Assembly (NCBI GenBank): GCA_045546535.1
Contig: JAZQDA010000057.1
Coordinates: forward strand, 1 to 64,000
DNA length: 64,000 nucleotides
DNA from: RGIG1828 sp045546535
Lineage (GTDB): Bacteria; Bacillota; Clostridia; UMGS1810
Direction: 5' to 3'
The notes below the pieces were generated by a model, which was not told the origin of the DNA, ran no database searches, and saw only the letters and a program-made list of their open reading frames with translations. This document shows, piece by piece, positions 1 through 9,364 of the stretch; positions within the stretch are counted from its first letter, which is position 1; every line of letters starts with the position of its first letter. The translations under genes and the position numbers were made by a program.

Positions 1-61
1 TTCCATTTTTGGTAAGACCGAATCTTTTTGCTGCGCCTCTATGAGTTTTGATTTTAGGCAT
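1..61 (-). CDS. rpmI: 50S ribosomal protein L35 (N-terminal fragment)
   Basis: The reverse strand reads MPKIKTHRGAAKRFGLTKNG, the highly conserved N-terminus of bacterial ribosomal protein L35, and runs off the window edge. The ATG at 59-61 is preceded by an AAGGAG-type ribosome binding site. It lies 40 bp downstream of infC in the same orientation, which is the standard infC-rpmI-rplT order, so rplT is expected just outside the window. L35 is a small basic protein of the large ribosomal subunit. Only 20 codons are visible, but they match the family closely. Confidence 0.93.
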   Translation of the reverse strand, partial: MPKIKTHRGAAKRFGLTKNG

Positions 62-101
62 ACTTTGTACACTCCTTCCAATATTTTCTAATTTTTATCT
101 C

Positions 102-611
102 TTACTTAGGTGCTACTGTCATTGTCATATTTCTGCCTTCGAGTTTGGCTGCCTTTTCCACTGTTCCTACTTCGGATACCGCACTTGCAAATTTCTCAAG
201 CAAATCGTTACCGAGTTGGGTGTGGTGGAGTTCCCTACCTCTGAAGCGGACTGTGATTTTGACCTTGTCACCTGAACTCAAGAACTTTTTGGTGTGATTA
301 ACCTTGGTGTCAAAATCGTGAACATCAATAGAAGGACTCATTTTGATTTCTTTGATGCTTACAACCTTTTGGTTTTTCTTTGCTTCCTTCTCTCTTTTTG
401 CCATTTCAAAACGGTATTTACCGTAATCCATTATTTTGCATACGGGCGGTTTAGCCTGAGGTGCGATTTTAACTAAATCCATACCTCTTTCTTCTGCCTT
501 ACCCATTGCAACGCTAATGCTGACAATATCGAGTTGGGTACCGTCAAAGTCAATTAATCTTACTTCTTTGTCTTTGATTTCTTCGTTAATCAACAATTCT
601 TTGTTACTGAT
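102..611 (-). CDS. infC: Translation initiation factor IF-3, probable AUC start codon
   Basis: This is IF-3, which binds the 30S subunit, prevents premature 50S joining and proofreads the start codon. The protein is about 169 residues with the usual N-domain, linker and C-domain (for example the stretch around KPPVCKIMDYGKYRFE). The first ATG/GTG/TTG in frame is a TTG at 594-596, but family proteins begin about five residues earlier with a sequence like xSxxELLINEEI. Extending upstream gives ATC AGT AAC AAA GAA TTG TTG ATT AAC, with a GGAGG at 621-625 placed 9 nt before the ATC at 609-611. I therefore choose ATC. IF-3 genes are known for rare AUU/AUC starts that allow IF-3 to repress its own translation. 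The gene is led by an L20-type leader and a strong promoter. Confidence 0.93.
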   Translation of the reverse strand: MSNKELLINEEIKDKEVRLIDFDGTQLDIVSISVAMGKAEERGMDLVKIAPQAKPPVCKIMDYGKYRFEMAKREKEAKKNQKVVSIKEIKMSPSIDVHDFDTKVNHTKKFLSSGDKVKITVRFRGRELHHTQLGNDLLEKFASAVSEVGTVEKAAKLEGRNMTMTVAPK

Positions 612-649
612 GACAAAACACCTCCATAAATTTAGCAGTCAGAGATTTT

Positions 650-763
650 GCACAAAAAAATAAGTGGGCAAAATCCACCCACTTATACATAGTCAGAATA
701 AGTATTAACCTTATAAGTACTTTTAAACCATAAGGTGAGAGGTGGACCTCTGCTTTGCTTTCT
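650..763 (-). ncRNA. L20-type leader RNA with attenuator ahead of infC
   Basis: The 5' leader of infC on the minus strand contains a run beginning AGGTCCACCTCTCACCTTA and continuing to GGTTAATACTTA, which resembles from memory the conserved L20 (infC) leader of Firmicutes. It ends in a perfect 8-bp hairpin (661-668 with 678-685, arms TAAGTGGG/CCCACTTA) followed on the minus strand by seven T residues at 654-660. Leaders of this class imitate the 23S rRNA binding site of L20; excess L20 stabilises the terminator and shuts off infC-rpmI-rplT. The assignment rests on recognition and position, not on a covariance search. Confidence 0.75.
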
Positions 764-768
764 AAAGT

Positions 769-797
769 ATTATATCACTATATTTTTTCTTTGTCAA
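769..797 (-). promoter_or_regulatory. Promoter of infC-rpmI-rplT
   Basis: On the minus strand TTGACA (792-797) and TATAAT (769-774) are separated by 17 bp, a perfect SigA-type consensus. It sits just upstream of the L20-type leader. Confidence 0.9.
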
Positions 798-815
798 CAA
801 AAAATATAACAAAAT

Positions 816-1472
816 TTACATAATTTCAAGTTCTTTGTTGAACAAATTCCACGGATATTTATCTTTAGGCGGAAGTGAAACTGCTTTGATGTTTTCATTT
901 TCTATGTCAAAAGAAATTTTATACGACCACAAACTCACATCGCATCTGTTATCTTTGCTTCCGTATTTTCCGTCTCCGCAAAGAGGTAATTTTCGCGATG
1001 AAAACTGTACTCTTATCTGATGGGTTCTGCCTGTATGAAGTTTTACCTTTACAAGAGAAAATTTTTTTCCGTCTTCTTCCCTCTCGCCTATTACCTCATA
1101 CTCGAGCGATGCTCTCTTTACGCCTTTTCTTTCTCTTTTTACGACATAAGATTTGTTTTTTGATGAGTCTTTAAAGAGTAAATCTTCAAAAACACCGCTT
1201 TTTTCCTGCAGTTTCCCCTCGCATACCAAAATATACTCTTTGTCTATTTGTCTTTCCTCTGCCATTTGAGTTAAAATATTTGCCGTACTTTTATTTTTTG
1301 CAAACAGTACACACCCGCCGACCATCGTATCCAAGCGGTTTATTGTTGCACTGTAGCCATATTCAGCCTCAAAAATGTCTGCAAGTCCTTTTTTATCGGT
1401 AGTAGACTGCGAAACGATGCCTACATCTTTTTGGCATATGGCAAAATTCTTTGTTTCATACAAGATTTTCAT
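816..1472 (-). CDS. RluA-family pseudouridine synthase
   Basis: A 218-residue RNA pseudouridine synthase that isomerises specific uridines in rRNA or tRNA. The catalytic motif NRLDTMVGG has its aspartate near residue 48, and the family motif GRTHQIRV lies at 148-155. There is no N-terminal S4 domain, so this is one of the short RluA proteins. I start at ATG 1470-1472, which has GGAGA 5 nt upstream. A longer in-frame start at 1520 would place the strong rpoC-distal hairpin (1493-1516) inside the coding region. The target site cannot be told from sequence. It follows rpoC by about 60 bp on the same strand and may be transcribed by read-through. Confidence 0.88.
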   Translation of the reverse strand: MKILYETKNFAICQKDVGIVSQSTTDKKGLADIFEAEYGYSATINRLDTMVGGCVLFAKNKSTANILTQMAEERQIDKEYILVCEGKLQEKSGVFEDLLFKDSSKNKSYVVKRERKGVKRASLEYEVIGEREEDGKKFSLVKVKLHTGRTHQIRVQFSSRKLPLCGDGKYGSKDNRCDVSLWSYKISFDIENENIKAVSLPPKDKYPWNLFNKELEIM

Positions 1473-1492
1473 ACTTTTCTCCGTGAAATTAC

Positions 1493-1516
1493 ACAGGGAC
1501 AGCATACGCTGTCCCT
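1493..1516 (-). terminator. Hairpin after rpoC, weak terminator or processing stem
   Basis: A perfect 10-bp inverted repeat (CAGGGACAGC / GCTGTCCCTG) with a 4-nt loop lies between the rpoC stop and the start of the RluA gene. No good T-tract follows on the minus strand, so it may be a weak terminator or an RNA-processing or stabilising hairpin rather than a full stop. Confidence 0.5.
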
Positions 1517-1533
1517 GCAAAGTTGAGATTGGT

Positions 1534-4500
1534 TTATTTTGTTTCCATATAATCTTCGGCGTGAATGATAGGTGTTACCACTTCAACATTCTGATACATC
1601 GGAAGACCTGTTCCGGCAGGAATAAGTTTACCGATAATAACATTTTCTTTAAGACCGATGAGCGGATCTTTTTTACCCTTGATTGCAGCATCTGTAAGAA
1701 CTCTTGTTGTTTCCTGGAAGGAAGCAGCAGAAAGGAACGAATCTGTTGCAAGAGCAGTTTTGGTAATACCGAGAAGTACAGGCTTTGATACAGGCTCTGC
1801 AAGGCCTTTTGCTGCCATTTCTTCTCTTACCTGTTCAAATTCACTGCGGTCAATCATTGAGCCGATTAAGAGGTTACTGTCGCCGGGATCTTCAATCTTA
1901 ACTTTTCTTATCATCTGTCTTACGATGACTTCGATATGTTTATCATTGATATCAATACCCTGCAGACGATATACTCTTTGTACCTCTCTTGTGAGGTAAT
2001 CGGTAACTGCGGTAAGACCTGCCTGGTCGGAAATTTTGCCTTTAATTGTAAGAAGGTCCTGAGGATAAATAGAACCATCGGTAAGTTCATCACCAGCACA
2101 GACTTTCTGTCCGTCGGTAACTCTGAGTCTTGAACCGTAGGGAATGAGATAGTTTGTTGTAACACCGTCTTCGTCGGTGATGACAACTTCTCTTTTCTTC
2201 TTGGTTTCTTCTATCTTAACTGTACCGTTTTCTTCAGCAAGAATTGCAACACCCTTAGGTCTACGTGCTTCAAAGAGTTCTTCGACTCTGGGGAGACCCT
2301 GAGTGATATCGTCGCCGGCAACACCACCGGTGTGGAATGTTCTCATTGTAAGCTGTGTACCGGGTTCACCGATTGACTGTGCAGCGATGATACCTACTGC
2401 TTCACCTGCGTTAACAAGTTCTGCAGTTGAAAGGTTTGAACCGTAACATTTAGCACAGATACCAATACGAGCCTTACATGTGAGAATACTTCTAATTTCA
2501 ACTTCTTCTATTCCTGCATCGCAAATCTTCTTAGCAATATCTTCATTGATAAGATTGTCCGCTTTAACGATGATTTCACCTGTCTGGGGATTAACAACAT
2601 CGTGGAGAGATACTCTGCCGTTGAGTCTGTCTTTGAGTCCTTCGATAACTTCGTTACCGTCTGTAATTGCTCTGATTACTACACCTGACTTGATACCGCA
2701 GTCATCTTCACGGATGATAACATCTTGTGATACGTCAACAAGTCTTCTTGTAAGGTAACCGGAATCGGCTGTACGAAGAGCAGTATCGGCAAGACCTTTA
2801 CGTGAACCGTGAGAAGAAATGAAGTATTCAAGTACGTTAAGACCTTCACGGAAGTTCGCTTTAATCGGAACTTCGATTGCTCTACCGGAAGTATCTGCCA
2901 TAAGACCACGCATACCTGCTAACTGTTTAATCTGGTCTTTACTACCACGGGCACCTGATGTTGCCATCATGTAGATGGGGTTATACTGGTCAAGGTTATC
3001 AATAAGGTCATCAGAGATTACATCTACCGCTTCATTCCATGCTGCGATTACTCTTGAATATCTTTCTTCGTCGCTTATGAGACCGCGTTTATACTGTTTG
3101 GTAATCTTATCGATTTTTGCCTGTGCATCATCAAGGTGACCCTGTTTTGTTTCAGGAATGATGATATCAGACACGCTTATTGTAAGAGCGCCTCTTGTTG
3201 AGAACTTATAACCGAGTTCTTTAATATGGTCAAGAACACCTGCGGTTACTGTGGTTCCGTGTTCTTTGATGCAGTAATCAAAGATTTTACCGAGACCTTT
3301 TTTGTCTGCAACAAAGTTCATACCGATTTCAAGTGTGAGGGGACCCTCTTTACTTCTGTCAACAAGACCGATGTCCTGAGGAATATTTTCATTGAATATG
3401 ATTTTACCTGCGGTTGCATCGATTATTCCTGTTACTTCTTCACCATTTACAACACGGGTATTTCTCACTTTAATGGGAGCATGGAGTCCGAGTGCTCCGC
3501 CATCATATGCCATAAGCACTTCATCGAAACTTGAGAAGGCTTTTCCTTCGCCAACTTCACCTTTGAAGCATCCTTCTTCAGTAAATGTAGCGGGAGTTTT
3601 TCCCTGTGCTTCAAGTTCCATATTTATCCAGTGAAGACCGAGGCCCTGTTTGATAGCCTTTTTATTATTTTTGTTAAATTCCTGATTTGAAAGATAGCAA
3701 ACTACATCGCCTTTTTCAAAGCCTGAATCACCGGGTTCAAGGATTTTAACTTCTTTAGGCTTAATTATAGTCAGATAGTAACTACCGAGAACCATATCCT
3801 GTGTAGGAACGGTTACGGGTTTACCGTCCTGAGGTTTAAGAAGGTTATTTGCAGAGAGCATTAAAAATCTTGCTTCTGCCTGTGCCTCTGCTGAAAGAGG
3901 TACGTGAACAGCCATCTGGTCACCATCGAAGTCGGCGTTGAACGCTGTACATACAAGCGGATGAAGTTTGATTGCTCTGCCTTCAACAAGTACAGGTTCG
4001 AAAGCCTGAATACCGAGTCTGTGAAGTGTAGGAGCACGGTTTAAGAATACGGGGTGTTCTTTGATTACATCTTCGAGCATATCCCATACTTCAGGTCTTA
4101 CTCTTTCTACCATTCTTTTTGCACTCTTGATGTTGTGGCAAAGGCCATCTTCAACAAGTTTTTTCATTACGAAAGGTTTAAAGAGTTCAAGTGCCATTTC
4201 TTTAGGAAGACCACACTGATAAATTTTAAGTGTAGGACCTACAACGATAACTGAACGTCCTGAATAGTCAACACGTTTACCGAGAAGGTTCTGACGGAAA
4301 CGACCCTGTTTACCTTTGAGCATATCTGAAAGGGATTTTAAAGGACGGTTTCCGGGGCCTGTTACCGCGCGTCCTCTGCGGCCGCTATCGATGAGAGCGT
4401 CTACTGCTTCCTGAAGCATTCTTTTTTCATTGCGGACAATGATGTCGGGTGCTTCAAGTTCGAGAAGTCTTTTAAGACGGTTGTTTCTGTTGATAACTCT

Positions 4501-5280
4501 TCTGTAGAGGTCATTGAGGTCTGATGTTGCAAATCTTCCGCCGTCGAGTTGAACCATAGGTCTGATTTCGGGGGGAATTACAGGAACAACATCCATTATC
4601 ATCCATGTGGGGTCATTGCCAGAAAGACGGAAAGCATCTACTACTTCAAGTCTTTTTGCAATACGGATTTTCTTCTGTCCCTGAGATGCGTCAAGTTCTT
4701 CTTTGAGTTCTTTGGAAAGTTCTTCCAAATCTATTGCGGCGAGAAGTTCTTTAACTGCTTCAGCGCCCATACCTGCTTTAAAGCCGTCTTTTCCGTATTT
4801 TTCGGTGTAATCTCTGTATTCTTTTTCTGTGAGTGTCTGTTTTTCTTCAAGGTCAGTTTTGCCCGGGTCAATTACTACATATGCGGCAAAATAGAGAATT
4901 CTTTCGAGAATTCTTGGCGACATATCGAGTATAAGACCCATTCTGCTGGGGATACCTTTAAAGTACCAGATATGTGAAACGGGAGCCGCAAGTTCAATGT
5001 GACCCATACGTTCTCTGCGGACTTTTGAACGGGTTACTTCTACACCGCATCGGTCGCAGACAATACCTTTATAACGAATTCTTTTGTATTTACCGCAGTA
5101 ACATTCCCAGTCTTTCTGAGGTCCGAAAATCTTTTCGCAGAAAAGTCCGTCACGTTCAGGCTTTAATGTTCTGTAGTTGATTGTTTCGGGTTTTTTAACT
5201 TCGCCGTGTGACCATTCCCTGATTTTTTCAGGAGAAGCCAGACCAATTTTTATAGATTCAAAATCGTTAAATGCTAACAT
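1534..5280 (-). CDS. rpoC: DNA-directed RNA polymerase subunit beta'
   Basis: The beta' subunit carries half of the RNA polymerase active site. The protein has 1248 residues, a usual length for Clostridia. The N-terminal zinc site is present as Cys60, Cys62, Cys75 and Cys78. The invariant catalytic magnesium motif NADFDGDQM lies near residues 447-455, and the trigger-loop and bridge-helix region and the second zinc site (around CKARIGICAKCYGSNL) are intact. The ATG at 5278-5280 follows an AGGAGA-type site. It lies 15 bp downstream of rpoB in the same operon. Unlike most Bacillota, no rpsL-rpsG-fusA block follows; a pseudouridine synthase gene does. Confidence 0.98.
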   Translation of the reverse strand: MLAFNDFESIKIGLASPEKIREWSHGEVKKPETINYRTLKPERDGLFCEKIFGPQKDWECYCGKYKRIRYKGIVCDRCGVEVTRSKVRRERMGHIELAAPVSHIWYFKGIPSRMGLILDMSPRILERILYFAAYVVIDPGKTDLEEKQTLTEKEYRDYTEKYGKDGFKAGMGAEAVKELLAAIDLEELSKELKEELDASQGQKKIRIAKRLEVVDAFRLSGNDPTWMIMDVVPVIPPEIRPMVQLDGGRFATSDLNDLYRRVINRNNRLKRLLELEAPDIIVRNEKRMLQEAVDALIDSGRRGRAVTGPGNRPLKSLSDMLKGKQGRFRQNLLGKRVDYSGRSVIVVGPTLKIYQCGLPKEMALELFKPFVMKKLVEDGLCHNIKSAKRMVERVRPEVWDMLEDVIKEHPVFLNRAPTLHRLGIQAFEPVLVEGRAIKLHPLVCTAFNADFDGDQMAVHVPLSAEAQAEARFLMLSANNLLKPQDGKPVTVPTQDMVLGSYYLTIIKPKEVKILEPGDSGFEKGDVVCYLSNQEFNKNNKKAIKQGLGLHWINMELEAQGKTPATFTEEGCFKGEVGEGKAFSSFDEVLMAYDGGALGLHAPIKVRNTRVVNGEEVTGIIDATAGKIIFNENIPQDIGLVDRSKEGPLTLEIGMNFVADKKGLGKIFDYCIKEHGTTVTAGVLDHIKELGYKFSTRGALTISVSDIIIPETKQGHLDDAQAKIDKITKQYKRGLISDEERYSRVIAAWNEAVDVISDDLIDNLDQYNPIYMMATSGARGSKDQIKQLAGMRGLMADTSGRAIEVPIKANFREGLNVLEYFISSHGSRKGLADTALRTADSGYLTRRLVDVSQDVIIREDDCGIKSGVVIRAITDGNEVIEGLKDRLNGRVSLHDVVNPQTGEIIVKADNLINEDIAKKICDAGIEEVEIRSILTCKARIGICAKCYGSNLSTAELVNAGEAVGIIAAQSIGEPGTQLTMRTFHTGGVAGDDITQGLPRVEELFEARRPKGVAILAEENGTVKIEETKKKREVVITDEDGVTTNYLIPYGSRLRVTDGQKVCAGDELTDGSIYPQDLLTIKGKISDQAGLTAVTDYLTREVQRVYRLQGIDINDKHIEVIVRQMIRKVKIEDPGDSNLLIGSMIDRSEFEQVREEMAAKGLAEPVSKPVLLGITKTALATDSFLSAASFQETTRVLTDAAIKGKKDPLIGLKENVIIGKLIPAGTGLPMYQNVEVVTPIIHAEDYMETK

Positions 5281-5295
5281 AAGCGTTCTCCTTTC

Positions 5296-8200
5296 TTACT
5301 GATCACCGTATTCGTCGTCTAATGAGTCAATAGAACTGTCGATATCATCAATGTCATCAAGGTCAACAATGTATTCATCACCCATATCAAGTACATCGGG
5401 TGCTTCTAAACTGTCGAAATCATCTGCATTTAAAATATCGCCGAAATCTATTTCGTCAGAATCTTCTTCTGACTCATCATCAATAAAATCTTCGTCTTCG
5501 AAATCGTCTTCACCGTCGAAGAGTTCATCGTCTGCATCATCTGCATCCATAGGCTCATCGGCATCGAAATTATCGTCATAATCGATTTCGTTACCTTCAA
5601 GGTTAAGACGGAGTTCTGTTTCGTCCTCATCATCAGATTCCCTGATGGGTATAACTTCATCATTTGCATCAAGCACCTGAACATCAAGGCCGAGACTTTG
5701 GAGTTCTTTGATAAGAACTTTAAATGATTCAGGAACGCCCGGTTTGGGTACATTTTCACCTTTGACAATTGCCTCGTATGTTTTTACACGACCAACAACG
5801 TCATCGGACTTAACTGTGAGGATTTCCTGAAGTGTATATGCAGCGCCGTATGCTTCAAGCGCCCATACTTCCATTTCACCGAATCTCTGACCGCCGAACT
5901 GTGCTTTACCGCCGAGAGGCTGCTGAGTAACAAGTGAGTAAGGACCGGTTGAACGGGCATGGATTTTATCATCAACTAAGTGGTGGAGTTTGAGGTAATA
6001 CATATAACCTACTGTTACCGGGCTATCAAAGGGTTCGCCTGTGCGTCCGTCGTAGAGTACTGTTTTACCGTCAAGTGATTTTCCTGCCATTTTAAGTGTT
6101 TCAAATATATCTTTTTCGGTTGCGCCGTCAAATACAGGGGTTGCAATTTTCCAGCCAAGTGCTTTTGCAGCATAACCGAGATGTACTTCGAGAACCTGTC
6201 CGATATTCATACGGGAAGGAACGCCGAGGGGGTTAAGAACTATCTGAAGCGGTGTGCCGTCGGGGAGGAAAGGCATATCTTCTTCAGGAAGAATTCTTGA
6301 AATAACGCCTTTGTTACCGTGACGACCAGCCATTTTATCTCCGACAGAGATTTTTCTCTTCTGTGCGATATAACAACGTACAATCTGATTTACTCCGGGC
6401 GGAAGTTCGTCGCCGTTTTCACGTGTGAAGATTTTGATATCTACAACGATACCTGCTTCACCGTGGGGAACTCTTAAGGATGTATCTCTTACATCTCTTG
6501 CTTTTTCGCCGAAGATTGCACGGAGAAGTCTTTCTTCTGCTGAAAGTTCGGTTTCGCCCTTGGGTGTAACTTTACCAACTAAGATATCACCCGATCTTAC
6601 TTCTGCACCGATGCGTACGATACCTCTTTCGTCGATGTCTTTTAAAGCATCTTCGCCGACATTTGAAATGTCTCGGGTAATTTCTTCTGCACCAAGTTTA
6701 GTGTCACGTGCTTCACATTCATATTCTTCAATGTGAATTGATGTGAATACATCTTCTTTTACAAGTCTTTCATTTATAAGGATAGCATCCTCGTAGTTAT
6801 AACCTTCCCAGGTCATAAAGCCTATGAGAATATTTTTACCAAGTGAAATTTCTCCGTTTGCAGTTGAAGGACCGTCTGCAATTATATCGCCTTTTTTAAC
6901 CTTTTCGCCTACTGAAACAATAGGTTTCTGATTAATACAGGTGCTCTGGTTTGAACGAAGGAATTTGATGAATTTATAACTTCTGATATTTCCGTCCTTT
7001 TCTTTAACTAAAACTTCATCAGCACCAACTCTGGTTACTACGCCGTCTTCTTTTGCAAGTACACATACGCCTGAGTCTTTTGCGGTTTTATATTCCATAC
7101 CTGTGCCGACAATAGGAGATTCAGTTTTTAAAAGCGGAACAGCCTGACGCTGCATGTTTGATCCCATGAGTGCACGGACTGCGTCGTCGTTTTCAAGGAA
7201 GGGAATCATTGCAGTTGCAACTGATACAACCTGCTTGGGAGATACGTCTACGTAGTCAACTTTTTCAGGGTCTACTTCTATAAATTCATCACGGTATCTT
7301 ACGATAACTTTATCATTTACAAAAGAACCGTCTTCGTTGAGTTTTTCACTCGCAGGAGCAACCATATAGTTATCTTCGACATCTGCTGTCATGTAATCAA
7401 TTTTATTGGTTACTTTACATTTCTTTTTGTCGAATTTTCTGTAAGGTGCTTCAATGAAGCCGTATTCATTTATTCTTGCATAACAAGCAAGTGAGTTGAT
7501 AAGACCGATGTTGGGACCTTCAGGAGTTTCGATAGGACACATTCTGCCGTAGTGTGAATGGTGAACGTCGCGGACTTCGAAACCTGCTCTTTCTCTTGAA
7601 AGACCGCCGGGTCCGAGTGCTGAAAGTCTTCTTTTATGAGTGAGTTCTGCAAGGGGGTTTGTCTGGTCCATAAACTGTGAAAGTTGTGATGAACCGAAGA
7701 ATTCTTTTATTGCAGAAACAACGGGTCTTGAGTTTATGAGAAGTTGGGGTGTTACAGCATCAATATCTTGAATAGTCATTCTTTCTCTTACAACTCTTTC
7801 AAGTCTGGAAAGACCGATACGGAACTGATTCTGTAAAAGTTCGCCAACTGCACGAAGACGACGGTTACCAAGGTGGTCGATGTCATCTGTTGTGCCTATG
7901 CCGTAAACTATATTATTGTGATAGTTGATAGAAGCATAGATATCTTCGATTATGATGTGCTTGCGAACAAGGTCATTCATTCTGTCTTTTATAAGTTTTT
8001 TAAGTTCTTCATTGTCATCAGATGATGCAAGAATTTCTTTCAAAACACTGAATTTAACCTTTTCGGTGATTTCATATTCTGAAATCATTTCATAAAGTTC
8101 TTCGCTTACGTGGTCTTTGATATCAACCATACCGTTTGTGAAGATTTTAAGTTCTTTGTCTTCAACTTTTACCCAAACTGTATCTACACCGCTCTTTTCC

Positions 8201-9150
8201 AAAAGTGCGGCTTTTTCAGCAGATATACATTCGCCCTCTTTTGCAAGTATTTCCCCTGTTTCTTCATCAATAACAGGTTTTGAGAGTATCTGATTTTTGA
8301 TACGCGCTGAGAGGGAGAGTTTTTTATTGAATTTGAAACGGCCTACTTTGGAAAGGTCGTATCTTTTTGCATCGAAAAACAGACCGTTGATGAGTGTGGT
8401 TGCGCTTTCAACCGTAGGAGGCTCACCCGGACGGAGTTTTTTATAGATTTCAATAAGTGCTTCTTCAGAATTGGTTGTGAAATCCTTTTCTAAAGTTGCA
8501 TTGATTTTTTCATCATAACCGAACATTTCGAGTATCTCGGCATTGGTATTAAGACCGAGAGCACGGATAAGCACAGTTATAGGAAGTTTTCTTGTTCTGT
8601 CTATACGCACGGAGAAAATGTCGTTGGAATCTGTTTCATATTCCAGCCACGCACCGCGGTTTGGTATAACGGTAGCATCATAAAGTTCTTTACCCGTTTT
8701 GTCATGCTGCATCGCAAAGTAGATACCGGGAGAACGTACAACCTGGCTTACTACAACACGCTCTGCACCATTTATGATAAAGGTGCCCTGATCGGTCATA
8801 AGGGGGAATTCACCCATGAAGATTTCCTGCTCTTTAACTTCACCGGTTTCCTTGTTGATAAGCCTTACCTTAATTTTGAGGGGCTTTGAGTACGTTGCAT
8901 CACGTGCTTTGCACTCTTCTATTGAATACTTGGGATTTTCATCCAAATAGTAGTCATCGAATTCTAAAACAAGATTATTCGAAAAATCACTAATAGGAGA
9001 TACATCTTCGAGTACCTCCTTAAGACCTTTTTCGATGAACCATTGGTAAGAATTCTTCTGCACCTCAATTAAGTTTGGCATTTCAAGAACTTCGTCAATT
9101 TTTGAATAACTCATTCTTTCATTTTTACCAAGCTTGATAGGATGTACCAT
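5296..9150 (-). CDS. rpoB: DNA-directed RNA polymerase subunit beta, with long acidic C-terminal tail
   Basis: The beta subunit of RNA polymerase, with all core regions present, including the rifampicin-pocket segment around SQLSQFMDQTNPLAELTHKR and the GDKMAGRHGNKG motif. At 1284 residues it is longer than the roughly 1190 residues of Bacillus subtilis RpoB. The extra length is almost all in a tail from about residue 1170 to the end, of which about half the residues are Asp or Glu. The ATG at 9148-9150 follows a GAGGTG site. It is transcribed from its own promoter at 9296-9324 and is coupled to rpoC 15 bp downstream. Confidence 0.98.
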   Translation of the reverse strand: MVHPIKLGKNERMSYSKIDEVLEMPNLIEVQKNSYQWFIEKGLKEVLEDVSPISDFSNNLVLEFDDYYLDENPKYSIEECKARDATYSKPLKIKVRLINKETGEVKEQEIFMGEFPLMTDQGTFIINGAERVVVSQVVRSPGIYFAMQHDKTGKELYDATVIPNRGAWLEYETDSNDIFSVRIDRTRKLPITVLIRALGLNTNAEILEMFGYDEKINATLEKDFTTNSEEALIEIYKKLRPGEPPTVESATTLINGLFFDAKRYDLSKVGRFKFNKKLSLSARIKNQILSKPVIDEETGEILAKEGECISAEKAALLEKSGVDTVWVKVEDKELKIFTNGMVDIKDHVSEELYEMISEYEITEKVKFSVLKEILASSDDNEELKKLIKDRMNDLVRKHIIIEDIYASINYHNNIVYGIGTTDDIDHLGNRRLRAVGELLQNQFRIGLSRLERVVRERMTIQDIDAVTPQLLINSRPVVSAIKEFFGSSQLSQFMDQTNPLAELTHKRRLSALGPGGLSRERAGFEVRDVHHSHYGRMCPIETPEGPNIGLINSLACYARINEYGFIEAPYRKFDKKKCKVTNKIDYMTADVEDNYMVAPASEKLNEDGSFVNDKVIVRYRDEFIEVDPEKVDYVDVSPKQVVSVATAMIPFLENDDAVRALMGSNMQRQAVPLLKTESPIVGTGMEYKTAKDSGVCVLAKEDGVVTRVGADEVLVKEKDGNIRSYKFIKFLRSNQSTCINQKPIVSVGEKVKKGDIIADGPSTANGEISLGKNILIGFMTWEGYNYEDAILINERLVKEDVFTSIHIEEYECEARDTKLGAEEITRDISNVGEDALKDIDERGIVRIGAEVRSGDILVGKVTPKGETELSAEERLLRAIFGEKARDVRDTSLRVPHGEAGIVVDIKIFTRENGDELPPGVNQIVRCYIAQKRKISVGDKMAGRHGNKGVISRILPEEDMPFLPDGTPLQIVLNPLGVPSRMNIGQVLEVHLGYAAKALGWKIATPVFDGATEKDIFETLKMAGKSLDGKTVLYDGRTGEPFDSPVTVGYMYYLKLHHLVDDKIHARSTGPYSLVTQQPLGGKAQFGGQRFGEMEVWALEAYGAAYTLQEILTVKSDDVVGRVKTYEAIVKGENVPKPGVPESFKVLIKELQSLGLDVQVLDANDEVIPIRESDDEDETELRLNLEGNEIDYDDNFDADEPMDADDADDELFDGEDDFEDEDFIDDESEEDSDEIDFGDILNADDFDSLEAPDVLDMGDEYIVDLDDIDDIDSSIDSLDDEYGDQ

Positions 9151-9295
9151 GTTTCTATCACCTCATATATTTTTTTACAGTGGAAATGTGCTACAATCAC
9201 AGTAATAATGCATAATTCGCATTCAAAACACGCACAAAAAACCGTGATTATGCACAATCAAAAATCCATAAAAACGGCTATAACTGCAATTTACA

Positions 9296-9324
9296 ATAAT
9301 ATCATAGTTTTTATTGGATGTCAA
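9296..9324 (-). promoter_or_regulatory. Promoter of rpoBC
   Basis: On the minus strand TTGACA (9319-9324) and TATTAT (9296-9301) are separated by 17 bp. The promoter lies between the luxS stop and rpoB and gives a 5' leader of about 140 nt. The leader contains related stretches around TGCATAATCAC that could fold, but I do not recognise a known element. Confidence 0.82.
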
Positions 9325-9364
9325 GCAATTTTTTGTAATTTTTTTAAATTTTTCCAAAACGCCC

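Noticed and set aside
1473..1520. Longer start for the pseudouridine synthase
   Set aside because: It would code through the perfect hairpin after rpoC and lacks a ribosome site; the ATG at 1470-1472 has GGAGA at the right distance.
5351..5768. Ser-rich and Met-rich reading frames opposite and beside the end of rpoB
   Set aside because: They are frame shadows of the low-complexity acidic tail (GAT/GAA codons), without start signals.
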